A stretch of DNA of 64,000 nucleotides from Amycolatopsis methanolica 239 (GTDB lineage Bacteria; Actinomycetota; Actinomycetes; Mycobacteriales; Pseudonocardiaceae): the NCBI RefSeq assembly GCF_000739085.1, contig NZ_CP009110.1, positions 3,782,001 to 3,846,000 of the forward strand, given 5' to 3'. The notes under the pieces were generated by a model, which saw nothing but the letters and a program-made list of their open reading frames with translations, was not told the DNA's origin and did not search any database. A program made the translations under genes and the position numbers. This document shows, piece by piece, positions 9,555 to 17,482 of the stretch; the stretch's first letter is position 1, and every line of letters begins with the position of its first letter.

Positions 9555-9947
9555 TCAGACGACGGCGAAGCCCTGCACCTCCACCAGCGCCTCGGCGTCC
9601 CACAACCGGGACACGCCGATCGCGGCCATGGCCGGGTAGTCGGTGCCGGCCAGGCGCCGCCACACCTCGCCGATCTCGCGGGCGTGCGCCCGGTAGCCGG
9701 CCAGATCGGTGGCGTAGACCGTGAGGCTGACCAGGCGGTCCGGCGCGCCACCGGCGGCGCGCAGCGCGCCGAGCAGGTTCGACAACGCCCGCTCGAACTG
9801 CTCGACCACGGTGCCGCCGACGATCCGGCCGTCGGCGTCGAGCGCGGTCTGCCCGGCCAGGAAAACCGTGGTGCCAGTCGCGACCACCGCGTGGGAGAAC
9901 CCCCGCGGCGGCGCCAGCTCCGGCGGATTCACCCGCTGCACGCTCAC
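9555..9947 (-). CDS. RidA/YjgF-family enamine/imine deaminase
   Basis: About 130 aa, normal for the family, with the trimeric RidA core (GTTVFLAGQTALDADGRIVGG, LTVYATDLAGY, and the C-terminal EVQGFAVV). RidA proteins hydrolyse enamines and imines to ketones and ammonia. In this operon it could remove the ring amino group after 2-aminobenzoyl-CoA has been hydroxylated and reduced to an enamine; that role is inferred. The GTG start at 9947 overlaps the SDR stop (GTGA), so translation is coupled. Last gene of the four-gene unit starting at 12662. Confidence 0.8.
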   Translation of the reverse strand: MSVQRVNPPELAPPRGFSHAVVATGTTVFLAGQTALDADGRIVGGTVVEQFERALSNLLGALRAAGGAPDRLVSLTVYATDLAGYRAHAREIGEVWRRLAGTDYPAMAAIGVSRLWDAEALVEVQGFAVV

Positions 9948-10690
9948 TGCTCCGCACCTCCGTCCACCTGGATCGCCTGCCCGGTCACCGCGCCGGACCG
10001 CACGCAGAACCACACCGCCTCGGCCACCTCGTCCGGCTGGATCAGCCGGCCGATCGGCTGCTTGCGCGCCAGCGTCTCCCGCGCTTCGGCGGCACTGCGC
10101 CCGGTCGTGGCCACGATGGTGGCGATCGTCTGCTCGGTCATCGGCGTGTCCACGTAGCCGGGGCAGACGGCGTTCACCGTCACGCCGGTGCGGGCCAGTT
10201 CCGCCGCCGCGGCCCGCACCAGGCCCAGCACGCCGTGCTTGCTGGCGGTGTAGGCGGCGATGTAGGGCTCGCCGAGCCGCGCGGCCGTGGAGGCCATGAC
10301 GACGATCCGCCCCCACCCCGCGGCGCGCATCGACGGCACCGACCGCCGCACGAACCGGAACGGCGCGGTCAGGTTGAGGTCCAGCATCCGCTGCCAGTCG
10401 GCGTCGGTGGTGCGCTCCAGGCGGGCGGAGTGGCCAGCGCCGGCGTTGGCGACGAGGATCTCCACCGGACCCCACCGCTGTTCGACCTCGCCGTGCACAC
10501 GCTCGGCGGCGTCCGCGTCGGTGACGTCCGCGGGAATCACGTGCACCTGACCGGCACACTCGGCAGCGGTTTCGTCGAGCTGCTCGCGGTTGCGCGCCAC
10601 CAGCGCGACCCGGCAGCCTTCGGCGCTGAGCCGCCGCGCGATCGCGCGACCGATGCCACGGCCGGCGCCGGTGACGAGCGCGACCCTCAC
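9944..10690 (-). CDS. SDR oxidoreductase, 3-hydroxyacyl-CoA dehydrogenase type
   Basis: A 248-aa classical short-chain dehydrogenase: NAD(P) motif TGAGRGIG near residue 7, NAG at about residue 86, catalytic S..YTASK (AAYTASKHGVLGL), and the C-terminal VDGG. Between an enoyl-CoA hydratase and a RidA protein it most likely oxidises the 3-hydroxyacyl-CoA formed from the alicyclic ring intermediate. GTG 10690 overlaps the hydratase stop (GTGA) and its own TGA overlaps the RidA start. Other alcohol substrates cannot be excluded. Confidence 0.8.
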   Translation of the reverse strand: MRVALVTGAGRGIGRAIARRLSAEGCRVALVARNREQLDETAAECAGQVHVIPADVTDADAAERVHGEVEQRWGPVEILVANAGAGHSARLERTTDADWQRMLDLNLTAPFRFVRRSVPSMRAAGWGRIVVMASTAARLGEPYIAAYTASKHGVLGLVRAAAAELARTGVTVNAVCPGYVDTPMTEQTIATIVATTGRSAAEARETLARKQPIGRLIQPDEVAEAVWFCVRSGAVTGQAIQVDGGAEQ

Positions 10691-11517
10691 CGCCCCTCCC
10701 ACCGCGGCGGGCGGCGTTCGGTGAAGGCGGCGTGGAATTCGGCGTGGTCGCGGGTGGTCATCAGCAGGGCCTGGGTCATCGCGTCCAGTTCCATCGACGC
10801 CGAGATCGACATGTCCAGTTCGGCGGTCAGCAGCGACTTGGTCTGCGCGAGGGCGAGTGCCGGGCCGTCGGCGAGCCTGCGGGCGAGTTCGGCGACGGTG
10901 GTGTCCAGGTCGGCGTCGGCGACCAGCCGCGACACCAGGCCGTAGCGGTCGGCCGTCTCGGCGTCGATCGTGTCGCCGAGCATCAGCAGTTCGGTGGCCC
11001 GGCCCAGGCCGACCACGCGCGGCAGCAGGTAGGCCGCGCCCATGTCCCCACCGGACAACCCGACCTTGGTGAACAGGAACGCGAACCGCCCGGAGGTGCT
11101 CACGACGCGGAAGTCGGAGGCGAGCGCGACGACGGCGCCGGCTCCGGCCGCGATGCCGTGGACGGCGGTGATGATCGGGATCGGGCACTCCCGCATGGCC
11201 CGGATCACCGCGCCGGTCATCTTGGTGAACCGCATCAGGTCGCGTGGTTCCATGTTGATCAGCTCGCCGATGATCTCCTCGACGTCGCCGCCGCCGCAGA
11301 AACCCCGGCCCTCGCCGCGGATCACCAGCACCCGCACGTCCTGGTGGTGCGGCAGCTCAGCGAGCAGGTCACGCAGGTCGGCATAGCTTTCGAAGGTCAG
11401 CGGGTTGAGCTTCTCCGGCCGGTCCAGCGTCACCGTCGCCACCCCGTCGGCCTTGCCGAACCGGAAGTGCCGCCAGTCCTCGGTGAGCCGCGGCGAGGCG
11501 TGGAAGCGGTAGGTCAT
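10687..11517 (-). CDS. Enoyl-CoA hydratase/isomerase family protein
   Basis: A 276-aa crotonase-fold enzyme. The CoA/oxyanion-hole regions are clear: RGEGRGFCGGGDVEEII and AVHGIAAGAGAVVALASDFR, plus the later FTKVGLSGGDMGAAYLLPR. One of the two usual catalytic glutamates is not obvious, so hydratase, isomerase or ring-opening hydrolase activity are all possible. In this operon it would act on the cyclohexene-type CoA ester after ring reduction. ATG 11517 overlaps the acyl-CoA dehydrogenase stop (ATGA). Confidence 0.8.
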   Translation of the reverse strand: MTYRFHASPRLTEDWRHFRFGKADGVATVTLDRPEKLNPLTFESYADLRDLLAELPHHQDVRVLVIRGEGRGFCGGGDVEEIIGELINMEPRDLMRFTKMTGAVIRAMRECPIPIITAVHGIAAGAGAVVALASDFRVVSTSGRFAFLFTKVGLSGGDMGAAYLLPRVVGLGRATELLMLGDTIDAETADRYGLVSRLVADADLDTTVAELARRLADGPALALAQTKSLLTAELDMSISASMELDAMTQALLMTTRDHAEFHAAFTERRPPRWEGR

Positions 11518-12662
11518 CGGGTGTACTCCCTGCCGATCAGGTTGCGCGCGATGATGGAACGCTGGACCTCGGAGGCGCCTTCGTAGATGCGCAGCGCCCG
11601 GACGTCGCGGTAGAGGTGTTCGAGCGGGTGCCCATGCCGCAGGGCGGCCGCACCGTGCAGCTGCACGCAGCCGTCGACGATCCGCTGCGCGGCCTCGGTG
11701 GCGTACAGCTTCGCCATGGCCGACCGCCGGGACTGCTGCTCCGGCTCGCCGCCGTCGTCGTAGGCGGCGGCCGCGGCGTAGACGAGCAGGCGGGCCGCTT
11801 CGAGTTCGGTGGCCAGGTCGGCGATGCGGTGCGCCACGGCCTGCTGGCTCGCCAGCGGCGCGCCGTACACCTGGCGCTCGCGGACGTGGGTGACGGTCGC
11901 GTCCAGCGCTGCCTGCGCCATCCCCACCGCGAACGCGCCGACGCTGGGCCGGAACAGGTCCAGCGTGCGCATGGCGACGGCGAAGCCGCGGTCGACCTCA
12001 CCGAGCACGGCGTCCGCGGGAACCCGCACCCCGTCGAACACCAGCCGGCCGATCGGGTGCGGCGACAGCATGTCCAGCGGCTCGCCGGACAATCCCGCGC
12101 TGGCACCGGGGACGGCGAAGGCAGTGACCCCACGGGCGCCGGCGTCCGGGGTGGTGCGGGCGAACACCGTGTAGATGTCGGCGTCGGGAGCGTTGGAAAT
12201 CCAGAGCTTTTCGCCGGTGAGCACCCAGCCGTCCCCGTCGCGCTCGGCGCGCAGCCGCAGGGCCGCGGCGTCCGACCCCGCGCCGGCTTCGGTCAGCGCG
12301 AACGCGGCGACGGCCTCGCCGGAGATCACCGCGGGGATCCAGCGGGTCCGCAGCTCGGCCGAACCGGACTGCAGGATCGGGTAGCTGCCCAGCCCCTGCA
12401 GGGCCAGCGCGGTCTCCGCCTCGGTGCTGATCTGGGCGATCGTCTCCCGCAACAGGCACAGTTGCACCGCGGCCGCGTCCGTGGGTTCGGCGCCCCCGCC
12501 GAACAGTCCCCGGAGCAGCCCCAGCTCCCCCAGGGTGCGGACGAGCTCCCGGTCCACCCGCCCGGTCCCGCGCGGGGCGAGCTTGCCGGTGGCGGCGTCG
12601 CGCACCCAGCGCTGGTACTCCCGCTGATCGTCGGTGAATCGGAACGCGGCCACCCCGGACAT
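11514..12662 (-). CDS. Acyl-CoA dehydrogenase
   Basis: A 382-aa FAD acyl-CoA dehydrogenase of normal length. Visible features are the substrate/FAD signature ALTEAGAGSDAAALRLRAE, the WISNAPDAD strand, and the C-terminal signature VQLHGAAALRHGHPLE and IYEGASEVQRSIIARNL, whose EG is the usual position of the catalytic glutamate. It likely desaturates the ring-derived acyl-CoA in the anthranilate pathway and heads the operon ACAD-ECH-SDR-RidA. ATG 12662 coincides with the predicted transcription start, so the transcript is probably leaderless. Confidence 0.85.
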   Translation of the reverse strand: MSGVAAFRFTDDQREYQRWVRDAATGKLAPRGTGRVDRELVRTLGELGLLRGLFGGGAEPTDAAAVQLCLLRETIAQISTEAETALALQGLGSYPILQSGSAELRTRWIPAVISGEAVAAFALTEAGAGSDAAALRLRAERDGDGWVLTGEKLWISNAPDADIYTVFARTTPDAGARGVTAFAVPGASAGLSGEPLDMLSPHPIGRLVFDGVRVPADAVLGEVDRGFAVAMRTLDLFRPSVGAFAVGMAQAALDATVTHVRERQVYGAPLASQQAVAHRIADLATELEAARLLVYAAAAAYDDGGEPEQQSRRSAMAKLYATEAAQRIVDGCVQLHGAAALRHGHPLEHLYRDVRALRIYEGASEVQRSIIARNLIGREYTR

Positions 12663-12696
12663 GCTCCGAGACTAGCGCACTGGTGACGCTCGTCAA
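12662..12696 (-). promoter_or_regulatory. Acyl-CoA dehydrogenase promoter with operator
   Basis: Reading leftwards: -35 TTGACG (12696-12691), 16-bp spacer, -10 TAGTCT (12674-12669), then six bases to the ATG at 12662. The inverted repeat TGACGCTCGTCA (12684-12695) overlaps the -35. Spacing, leaderless start and operator position are identical to the ligase promoter at 8641-8675, so both are probably repressed by the same PaaX-family protein. Confidence 0.65.
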
Positions 12697-12781
12697 AGAT
12701 CCGCAACATCGCTGGCGCCGATCAGAAATCCTCTGCCACGTCGTCGGTTCTGGTGACCCCCTCGTGGAAGGATTGGCGACC

Positions 12782-13783
12782 ATGACCGACGCTCGACCGC
12801 TCGGCGCCGACGAGGCCACGTTCATCGCGGCGGCCCGCTCGGGCGATGCGGCGCGGTTCGCGCTCATCACCGAGCGCCACCGGCGTGAGCTGCAGGTGCA
12901 CTGCTACCGGATGCTCGCCAACTACGAGGACGCCCAGGACCTGACGCAGGAGACGTTCCTGCGCGCGTGGCACAAGCGGGAGTCGTTCCAGGGCCACGCC
13001 ACGCTGCGGACCTGGCTGTACCGGATCGCGACGAACGCCTGCCTCGACTTCCTGGGCAAGCGCGACAACCGCACACCCGTGCCGTCCGGGCTCCCCGACT
13101 CCGAGCTGCCCTACCTGCAGCCCTACCCCGACCGGATGCTGCCCGAGGACCCGCAGGACTCGGCGGTGGCGCGGGAGACGATCGAGCTGGCGTTCATCGT
13201 CGCCGTCCAGCACCTGCCGCCGCGGCAGCGGGTGGTGTTCATCCTGCGCGACGTCCTCGGCTGGCCGGCGCCGAAGACCGCCGAGGCCCTCGAACTGACC
13301 GTCGCCTCGACGACCAGCGCACTGCAACGCGCCCGCGTGACGATGCGCGCGCAGCTTCCCGGCCGCCGCCTCGACTGGCGCAGCCCCGCCACCCACGAGC
13401 TGTCCAGCGACGAACGCGGCGTGGTGAAGTCCTACATCGACGCCCACCAGCGCAACGACCTCGACGCTCTGACGTCCCTGCTGCGCGACGACCTGCGCTT
13501 CGCGATGCTCCCCGACCCGGGCACCGTGACCACGACCGCCAAGCACGCGGTGGACGGCTGGATCTCCGGCGGGCTCTTCCAGCCCGGCCACGACGACTGG
13601 CGCGGTATCGCCACGACCGTCAACCGCATGCCCGCCGCCGCACTCTACCTGCGCACCCCCGGCCACCCGGAACACCGGCTCTTCGCCATCGCCTTACTGC
13701 ACATCGTCGACGGCGAGATCGCCGAGCTCACCGGATTCGACGCCACCGGCACACCCTGGCTGGACCTGCCCCCGGCACTGTGA
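12782..13783 (+). CDS. ECF sigma factor with C-terminal SnoaL-like domain
   Basis: About 333 aa. Sigma region 2 (RHRRELQVHCYRMLANYEDAQDLTQETFLRAW) and region 4 (LPPRQRVVFILRDVLGWPAPKTAEAL) are followed by about 130 residues resembling a SnoaL/NTF2-like domain (YIDAHQRNDLDALTSLLRDD). This is the long-ECF architecture in which the C-terminal domain replaces or supplements an anti-sigma factor. ATG 12782 is chosen because homology begins there, although the frame is open from 12683. It directs RNA polymerase to unknown promoters. Its stop abuts the convergent RibD-like gene with no gap. Confidence 0.85.
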   Translation: MTDARPLGADEATFIAAARSGDAARFALITERHRRELQVHCYRMLANYEDAQDLTQETFLRAWHKRESFQGHATLRTWLYRIATNACLDFLGKRDNRTPVPSGLPDSELPYLQPYPDRMLPEDPQDSAVARETIELAFIVAVQHLPPRQRVVFILRDVLGWPAPKTAEALELTVASTTSALQRARVTMRAQLPGRRLDWRSPATHELSSDERGVVKSYIDAHQRNDLDALTSLLRDDLRFAMLPDPGTVTTTAKHAVDGWISGGLFQPGHDDWRGIATTVNRMPAAALYLRTPGHPEHRLFAIALLHIVDGEIAELTGFDATGTPWLDLPPAL

Positions 13784-14365
13784 TCACCTCGTCTCGTACC
13801 GGGTCAGCACCACGCCACCGGGAAACGTCCGGGTCTCCACCAGGCACAGGTTCACCCAGCTGTCCAGCGCGGCGAAGAACGGCGTGCCGCCGCCGACCAG
13901 CACCGGATGGGTGACCAGGACGTACTCGTCGATCAGCCCGGCCCGCATGGCCGCCGCGGCGAGCGTCGCGCCGCCGACGTCCATCGGGCCGGCGTCCGCG
14001 GCCTTGAGCCGAGTGATCTCGGTGACCGCGTCGCCGGTGACCAGGCGGGTGTTCCAGCCGACCTGGTCGATCGTCGAGGAGAACACCACCTTCGGCATGT
14101 CCCGCCAGCGGCGGGCGAACTCGATCACCGCCGGTGTGGCGCCGGGCTGCTCGTCGGCGGTCGGCCAGTGGGAACTCATCTCCTCCCACAGCTTGCGCCC
14201 GTACAGCGACAGGCCCGTCGCCGCCACCCGGTCGGACCACCACTGGAACAGCTCGTCGCCCGGCGACGAGTCCGGTCCCTCACCCCCACTCCAGCCCAGG
14301 TCGTCGCCCGGCGCGGCGATGTAGCCGTCCACGGTCACGTTCATGGCAAAGGTCAGTTTCGGCAT
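13784..14365 (-). CDS. Dihydrofolate-reductase-like (RibD C-terminal) protein
   Basis: A 193-aa protein of the RibD_C/DHFR-like fold. The N-terminus MPKLTFAMNVTVDGYIAAPG is the usual family opening, and the NADPH-binding part is visible as MDVGGATLAAAAM and YVLVTHPVLVGGGTPFF. Proteins of this type are common single-copy reductases in actinomycetes, mostly without known substrate. It is alone on the minus strand, convergent with the sigma gene and followed by a short gap before the AcnX operon end. Confidence 0.8.
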   Translation of the reverse strand: MPKLTFAMNVTVDGYIAAPGDDLGWSGGEGPDSSPGDELFQWWSDRVAATGLSLYGRKLWEEMSSHWPTADEQPGATPAVIEFARRWRDMPKVVFSSTIDQVGWNTRLVTGDAVTEITRLKAADAGPMDVGGATLAAAAMRAGLIDEYVLVTHPVLVGGGTPFFAALDSWVNLCLVETRTFPGGVVLTRYETR

Positions 14366-14443
14366 CGCGCCAGCCTCCCGTGAGTCTCACCGGTACAGAC
14401 GGACGCGCTGCGGAAACCTCATCGGTGCGCGGGCGGCCGGCCC

Positions 14444-14851
14444 TCACCCCCGGGTGATCTCCACGATCCCGCGGTCGGCGTCGAGGCGGAGGTGGTCGCC
14501 GGTGCGGATCACCGCGACCGGGTCCTGGTCGAGGTCGCTCAGCGTGGGGACCCGGGTGACGACGGCGCCCAGCGCGGCCTTCGTCGTGGTCACCGTGAAG
14601 ATCATGCCCGCCGGGGCGGTGCCCAGCAGCCGGGTGGACTGGAAGAAACCCGACCAGCCGGACGAGCCCTTCGCGCCGGGGAAGACCAGGATCTTCCCGG
14701 TGAAGCACACCCCGCACAGCTCGTGCCTGCGCTCGATGATCGTGCCGGTGGCGGGGTCGATGCCGCCCCAGCCGGAGATCGTCTCGTGCGACACCAGCGC
14801 CTCGCCCTCGACCACGCCGCGCACGACGGTCCGGCCGCGCAACGTGATCAT
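14444..14851 (-). CDS. AcnX small (swivelling) subunit, DUF126
   Basis: A 135-aa protein with the small-subunit features of aconitase X: LVSHETISGWGGIDPATG, the GKILVFPGAKGSSGWSG loop and the tail RGIVEITRG. In two-part AcnX enzymes this swivelling domain closes on the large subunit. Bacterial AcnX members act as cis-3-hydroxy-L-proline dehydratases; archaeal ones are phosphomevalonate dehydratases. The ATG at 14851 overlaps the large-subunit stop (ATGA), fitting equal production. Substrate not provable from sequence. Confidence 0.85.
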   Translation of the reverse strand: MITLRGRTVVRGVVEGEALVSHETISGWGGIDPATGTIIERRHELCGVCFTGKILVFPGAKGSSGWSGFFQSTRLLGTAPAGMIFTVTTTKAALGAVVTRVPTLSDLDQDPVAVIRTGDHLRLDADRGIVEITRG

Positions 14852-16125
14852 CGCAGCCCACCCCGCCAGCGCCCGGTGACCGCCGCGTCCACGCAGTCCT
14901 CCAGCGACCCGAACCACGCCTCGATACCGAGAATCGCGGGCAGGTAGTGGGCCTGCTTGGCGGAGTCGGTGGCGAACACCTTCGTGCCCGGCGGCGCCAC
15001 CCGCGACATCGCCGGGCACGAGTCGGCCAGCAGCTTGCCGCCCGCCTTCTCGATCACGGCGGTGTAGCCGCTGCGGTCGGCCACCGCCTTGAGCGCCCGC
15101 GGCGCCATGATCCACAGCTGGGTGCCCGAGTGCAGGCGCCTGCCGTCCAGCGCCCGCGCCGCGGCGCGGATCTGGTCGATCGAGGCGTGCGGGCAGCCGA
15201 GCAGCACGAAGTCGACGTCGGTGGACCGGCCCTGGTCGTTGAGCTTCTCGTAGATGGCCCGCCGCTCGCGGGGGCCGTAGACGACGGCGTCGGGGACGGG
15301 GCCGTCGAAGGCCGCTTCCACGGTCGGCGCCTCCGGCGTGATCCCGGGCAGGTGGTAGAGCTCCACGCCGCCGGAGGACGCCGCCGCCGCGCCGAAGTGC
15401 TTGAGGTCCACAAGATCCGGCCGCGTGAACTCGCCCGTGACCACCGGCCGCTGGTCCTGCACCAGCTCCCCGGCGAAGTACCCGAGCATGCCCCAGTCGA
15501 GGAAGTCGCGCACTCCGGATTCGACGCGGATGTGGTGGGTGCCGAACCGGTTCTCCGCGAGGTGGTTGCCCCAGCACGGGATCTTCCCGGTCAGCGACGC
15601 CGCCCCGGTGGACGTGCCGCCCTCGCAGTTGGTCCGGGCGCCCAGCACCGAGTTGCAGTAGACCACCGCGGAGGACTCCATCCACGCGCAGTGCTCGCCG
15701 CGCACCGGCAGGTTGCCCACCTGGTAGGGCGTGCAGGTGGCCAGGATGTTCACGCCCCGCCGGCCGTAGAAGGCCTCGGCGTCGCTCTGCAGCTCCACGA
15801 ACTCCTTCGGATACGGCACCACGCCGGCCGAGTCCGGTCCGAAACCCTGCTGCAGCTGGCAGGTCGGCACCCGCATGTCCGGGATCTCGACCGGATCGTC
15901 GCAGTCGAGGTTGAGCACGGCGAACGCCTTGTGCCAGCCGCCCTCGGCCACCAGCTTCGCCTTCAGCGGCGAGGGCTGGGTGCTGGTGCCCGCCACGTTG
16001 CGGGTGTCGCACAGCCGCTGGGCGCCCAGCGCGTCGCCGTACCGGATGAGCAGGTCCATCGCGGCCGCGACGGCCGGGCCCTCGGCGCCGTCGCGCATGG
16101 CCTTCTCCTCCTCGGTGAGGATCAC
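14848..16125 (-). CDS. AcnX large (catalytic) subunit, DUF521
   Basis: A 425-aa aconitase-X large subunit. Candidate Fe-S or catalytic cysteines sit in conserved-looking motifs: ATCTPYQVGNLP, GARTNCEGG, LGCPHASIDQI and ADSCPAMS. The expected reaction is dehydration of a hydroxy acid, in bacteria typically cis-3-hydroxy-L-proline. Here the operon neighbours are an IlvD/Edd dehydratase and an FAD oxidoreductase rather than proline-pathway genes, so the substrate may differ. GTG 16125 overlaps the MFS stop (GTGA). Confidence 0.85.
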   Translation of the reverse strand: MILTEEEKAMRDGAEGPAVAAAMDLLIRYGDALGAQRLCDTRNVAGTSTQPSPLKAKLVAEGGWHKAFAVLNLDCDDPVEIPDMRVPTCQLQQGFGPDSAGVVPYPKEFVELQSDAEAFYGRRGVNILATCTPYQVGNLPVRGEHCAWMESSAVVYCNSVLGARTNCEGGTSTGAASLTGKIPCWGNHLAENRFGTHHIRVESGVRDFLDWGMLGYFAGELVQDQRPVVTGEFTRPDLVDLKHFGAAAASSGGVELYHLPGITPEAPTVEAAFDGPVPDAVVYGPRERRAIYEKLNDQGRSTDVDFVLLGCPHASIDQIRAAARALDGRRLHSGTQLWIMAPRALKAVADRSGYTAVIEKAGGKLLADSCPAMSRVAPPGTKVFATDSAKQAHYLPAILGIEAWFGSLEDCVDAAVTGRWRGGLR

Positions 16126-17459
16126 CGAACCACCTCGCTCGCGACGACGGGCGCGTGTTGCCCCATCGGGTTCGTCTCCGGCCCGCGGCGCACCGCCGCG
16201 AACATCAGCAGGCCGCCGAACACGATCAGCACGATCGGGGTGAACTCGTACGGCATGATCGCGGACAACGCGAGCAGCCACACGGTGTAGAGGCCGGGCA
16301 GGATCAGGCCGAACATGTAACCGATCCCGTACCCGCTGGCCCGCACCGAGGCGGGGAACCGCTCGTTGAGGTAGACCAGGATGACGCCCAGCGGCGCCGA
16401 CGGCAGCACCTTCGCCACCACCGCGATGAGCGCGATCAGCCACACCGGAGCGCCCGCCCGGGCGGCGACGACCAGCAGCGCGAACGCGCCGCCGACCACG
16501 AACGCCAGCACCAGCGCCCACCGCATCAGCAGCGCCCGCCGCCCGAACCGCTGCCCGGCCGCGGCCAGCACCATGATCAGCACGATCGAGCAGACCGACC
16601 CGATGATCTCCACGGCCGACGACAGCCGCGGGCTCTGGTCGAGCACCTGCACGAGCAGCGTCGGCAGGAACGACACCGACATCTGGGTGGCGAACCAGTA
16701 GCCGCAGGTGAACAGGAACACGCTGAAGATCAGCGCCCGGTGCGCGGTGAACAGCTCGACCACCGGCTGACGGGCGCCCCGACGGGCGGTGCGCGCGGAG
16801 TCGTCCTCGACGACGTGGCGGTAGTGCATCAGGTACGCCACCCCGAGCGCGAAGCCGAGGAAGAACGGGATCCGCCAGCCCCAGGAGAGGAAACCGCTGT
16901 GCGGGAGCACGTCGAGCATGCCGAGCAGAAGCGTGTTGATCACCAGGAACGACGCCGGGGCGCCGATGCCGATGAGACCGCCCACGCGACCGCGACGGCC
17001 GGGTGGCGCCTGTTCCAGCGCGAGCGGGATCGGCGCGGCGTACCCGCCGGCGAGGAAGATCCCGCCGATCAGCCGGAGCGCCGCGAACACGGCGATCGCG
17101 CCGTAGCCCCAGGACCCGTACCCGGGCAGCAGGCCGATCAGCAGGGTGACGATGGTGAAACCCCAGCCGCTGATCATGGTGACCGGCTTGCGGCCGATGC
17201 GGTCGGAGAGGTTGCCGAAGATCACGCTGCCGATCGGGCGGCCGACCAGCCCGACCGTGAACAGCAGGGTGGTGAACGTGGCGCGCACCGACGCGGGCAG
17301 GTCGGGCGGCATGAAGTAGGCCATCGCCGCGGGCAGGACCAGCGCGGGCAGATACACGTCGAAACTGTCGACGAACATCGAGAACGCCCCGCCGCGGGCG
17401 GACCGTCGCTGGTCGGCTTCGCCGATGGCGGTGGACGGGGGAACTTCGGGCAGCGCCAT
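16122..17459 (-). CDS. MFS transporter (sugar/organic-acid type)
   Basis: A 445-aa major facilitator with about 12 predicted membrane helices. The loop-2 signature GNLSDRIGRKPVTMISGW follows helix 2, and a repeat of the fold begins after the central cytoplasmic loop (HVVEDDSARTARRGARQP). It resembles metabolite:H+ symporters rather than drug exporters. As the third gene of the FAD-IlvD-MFS-AcnX operon it probably imports the hydroxy-acid substrate. ATG 17459 has a good AGGAGG site, 23 bp after the IlvD stop. Confidence 0.85.
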   Translation of the reverse strand: MALPEVPPSTAIGEADQRRSARGGAFSMFVDSFDVYLPALVLPAAMAYFMPPDLPASVRATFTTLLFTVGLVGRPIGSVIFGNLSDRIGRKPVTMISGWGFTIVTLLIGLLPGYGSWGYGAIAVFAALRLIGGIFLAGGYAAPIPLALEQAPPGRRGRVGGLIGIGAPASFLVINTLLLGMLDVLPHSGFLSWGWRIPFFLGFALGVAYLMHYRHVVEDDSARTARRGARQPVVELFTAHRALIFSVFLFTCGYWFATQMSVSFLPTLLVQVLDQSPRLSSAVEIIGSVCSIVLIMVLAAAGQRFGRRALLMRWALVLAFVVGGAFALLVVAARAGAPVWLIALIAVVAKVLPSAPLGVILVYLNERFPASVRASGYGIGYMFGLILPGLYTVWLLALSAIMPYEFTPIVLIVFGGLLMFAAVRRGPETNPMGQHAPVVASEVVR

Positions 17460-17482
17460 TGCGGCCTCCTGTCGGGGTGAGG

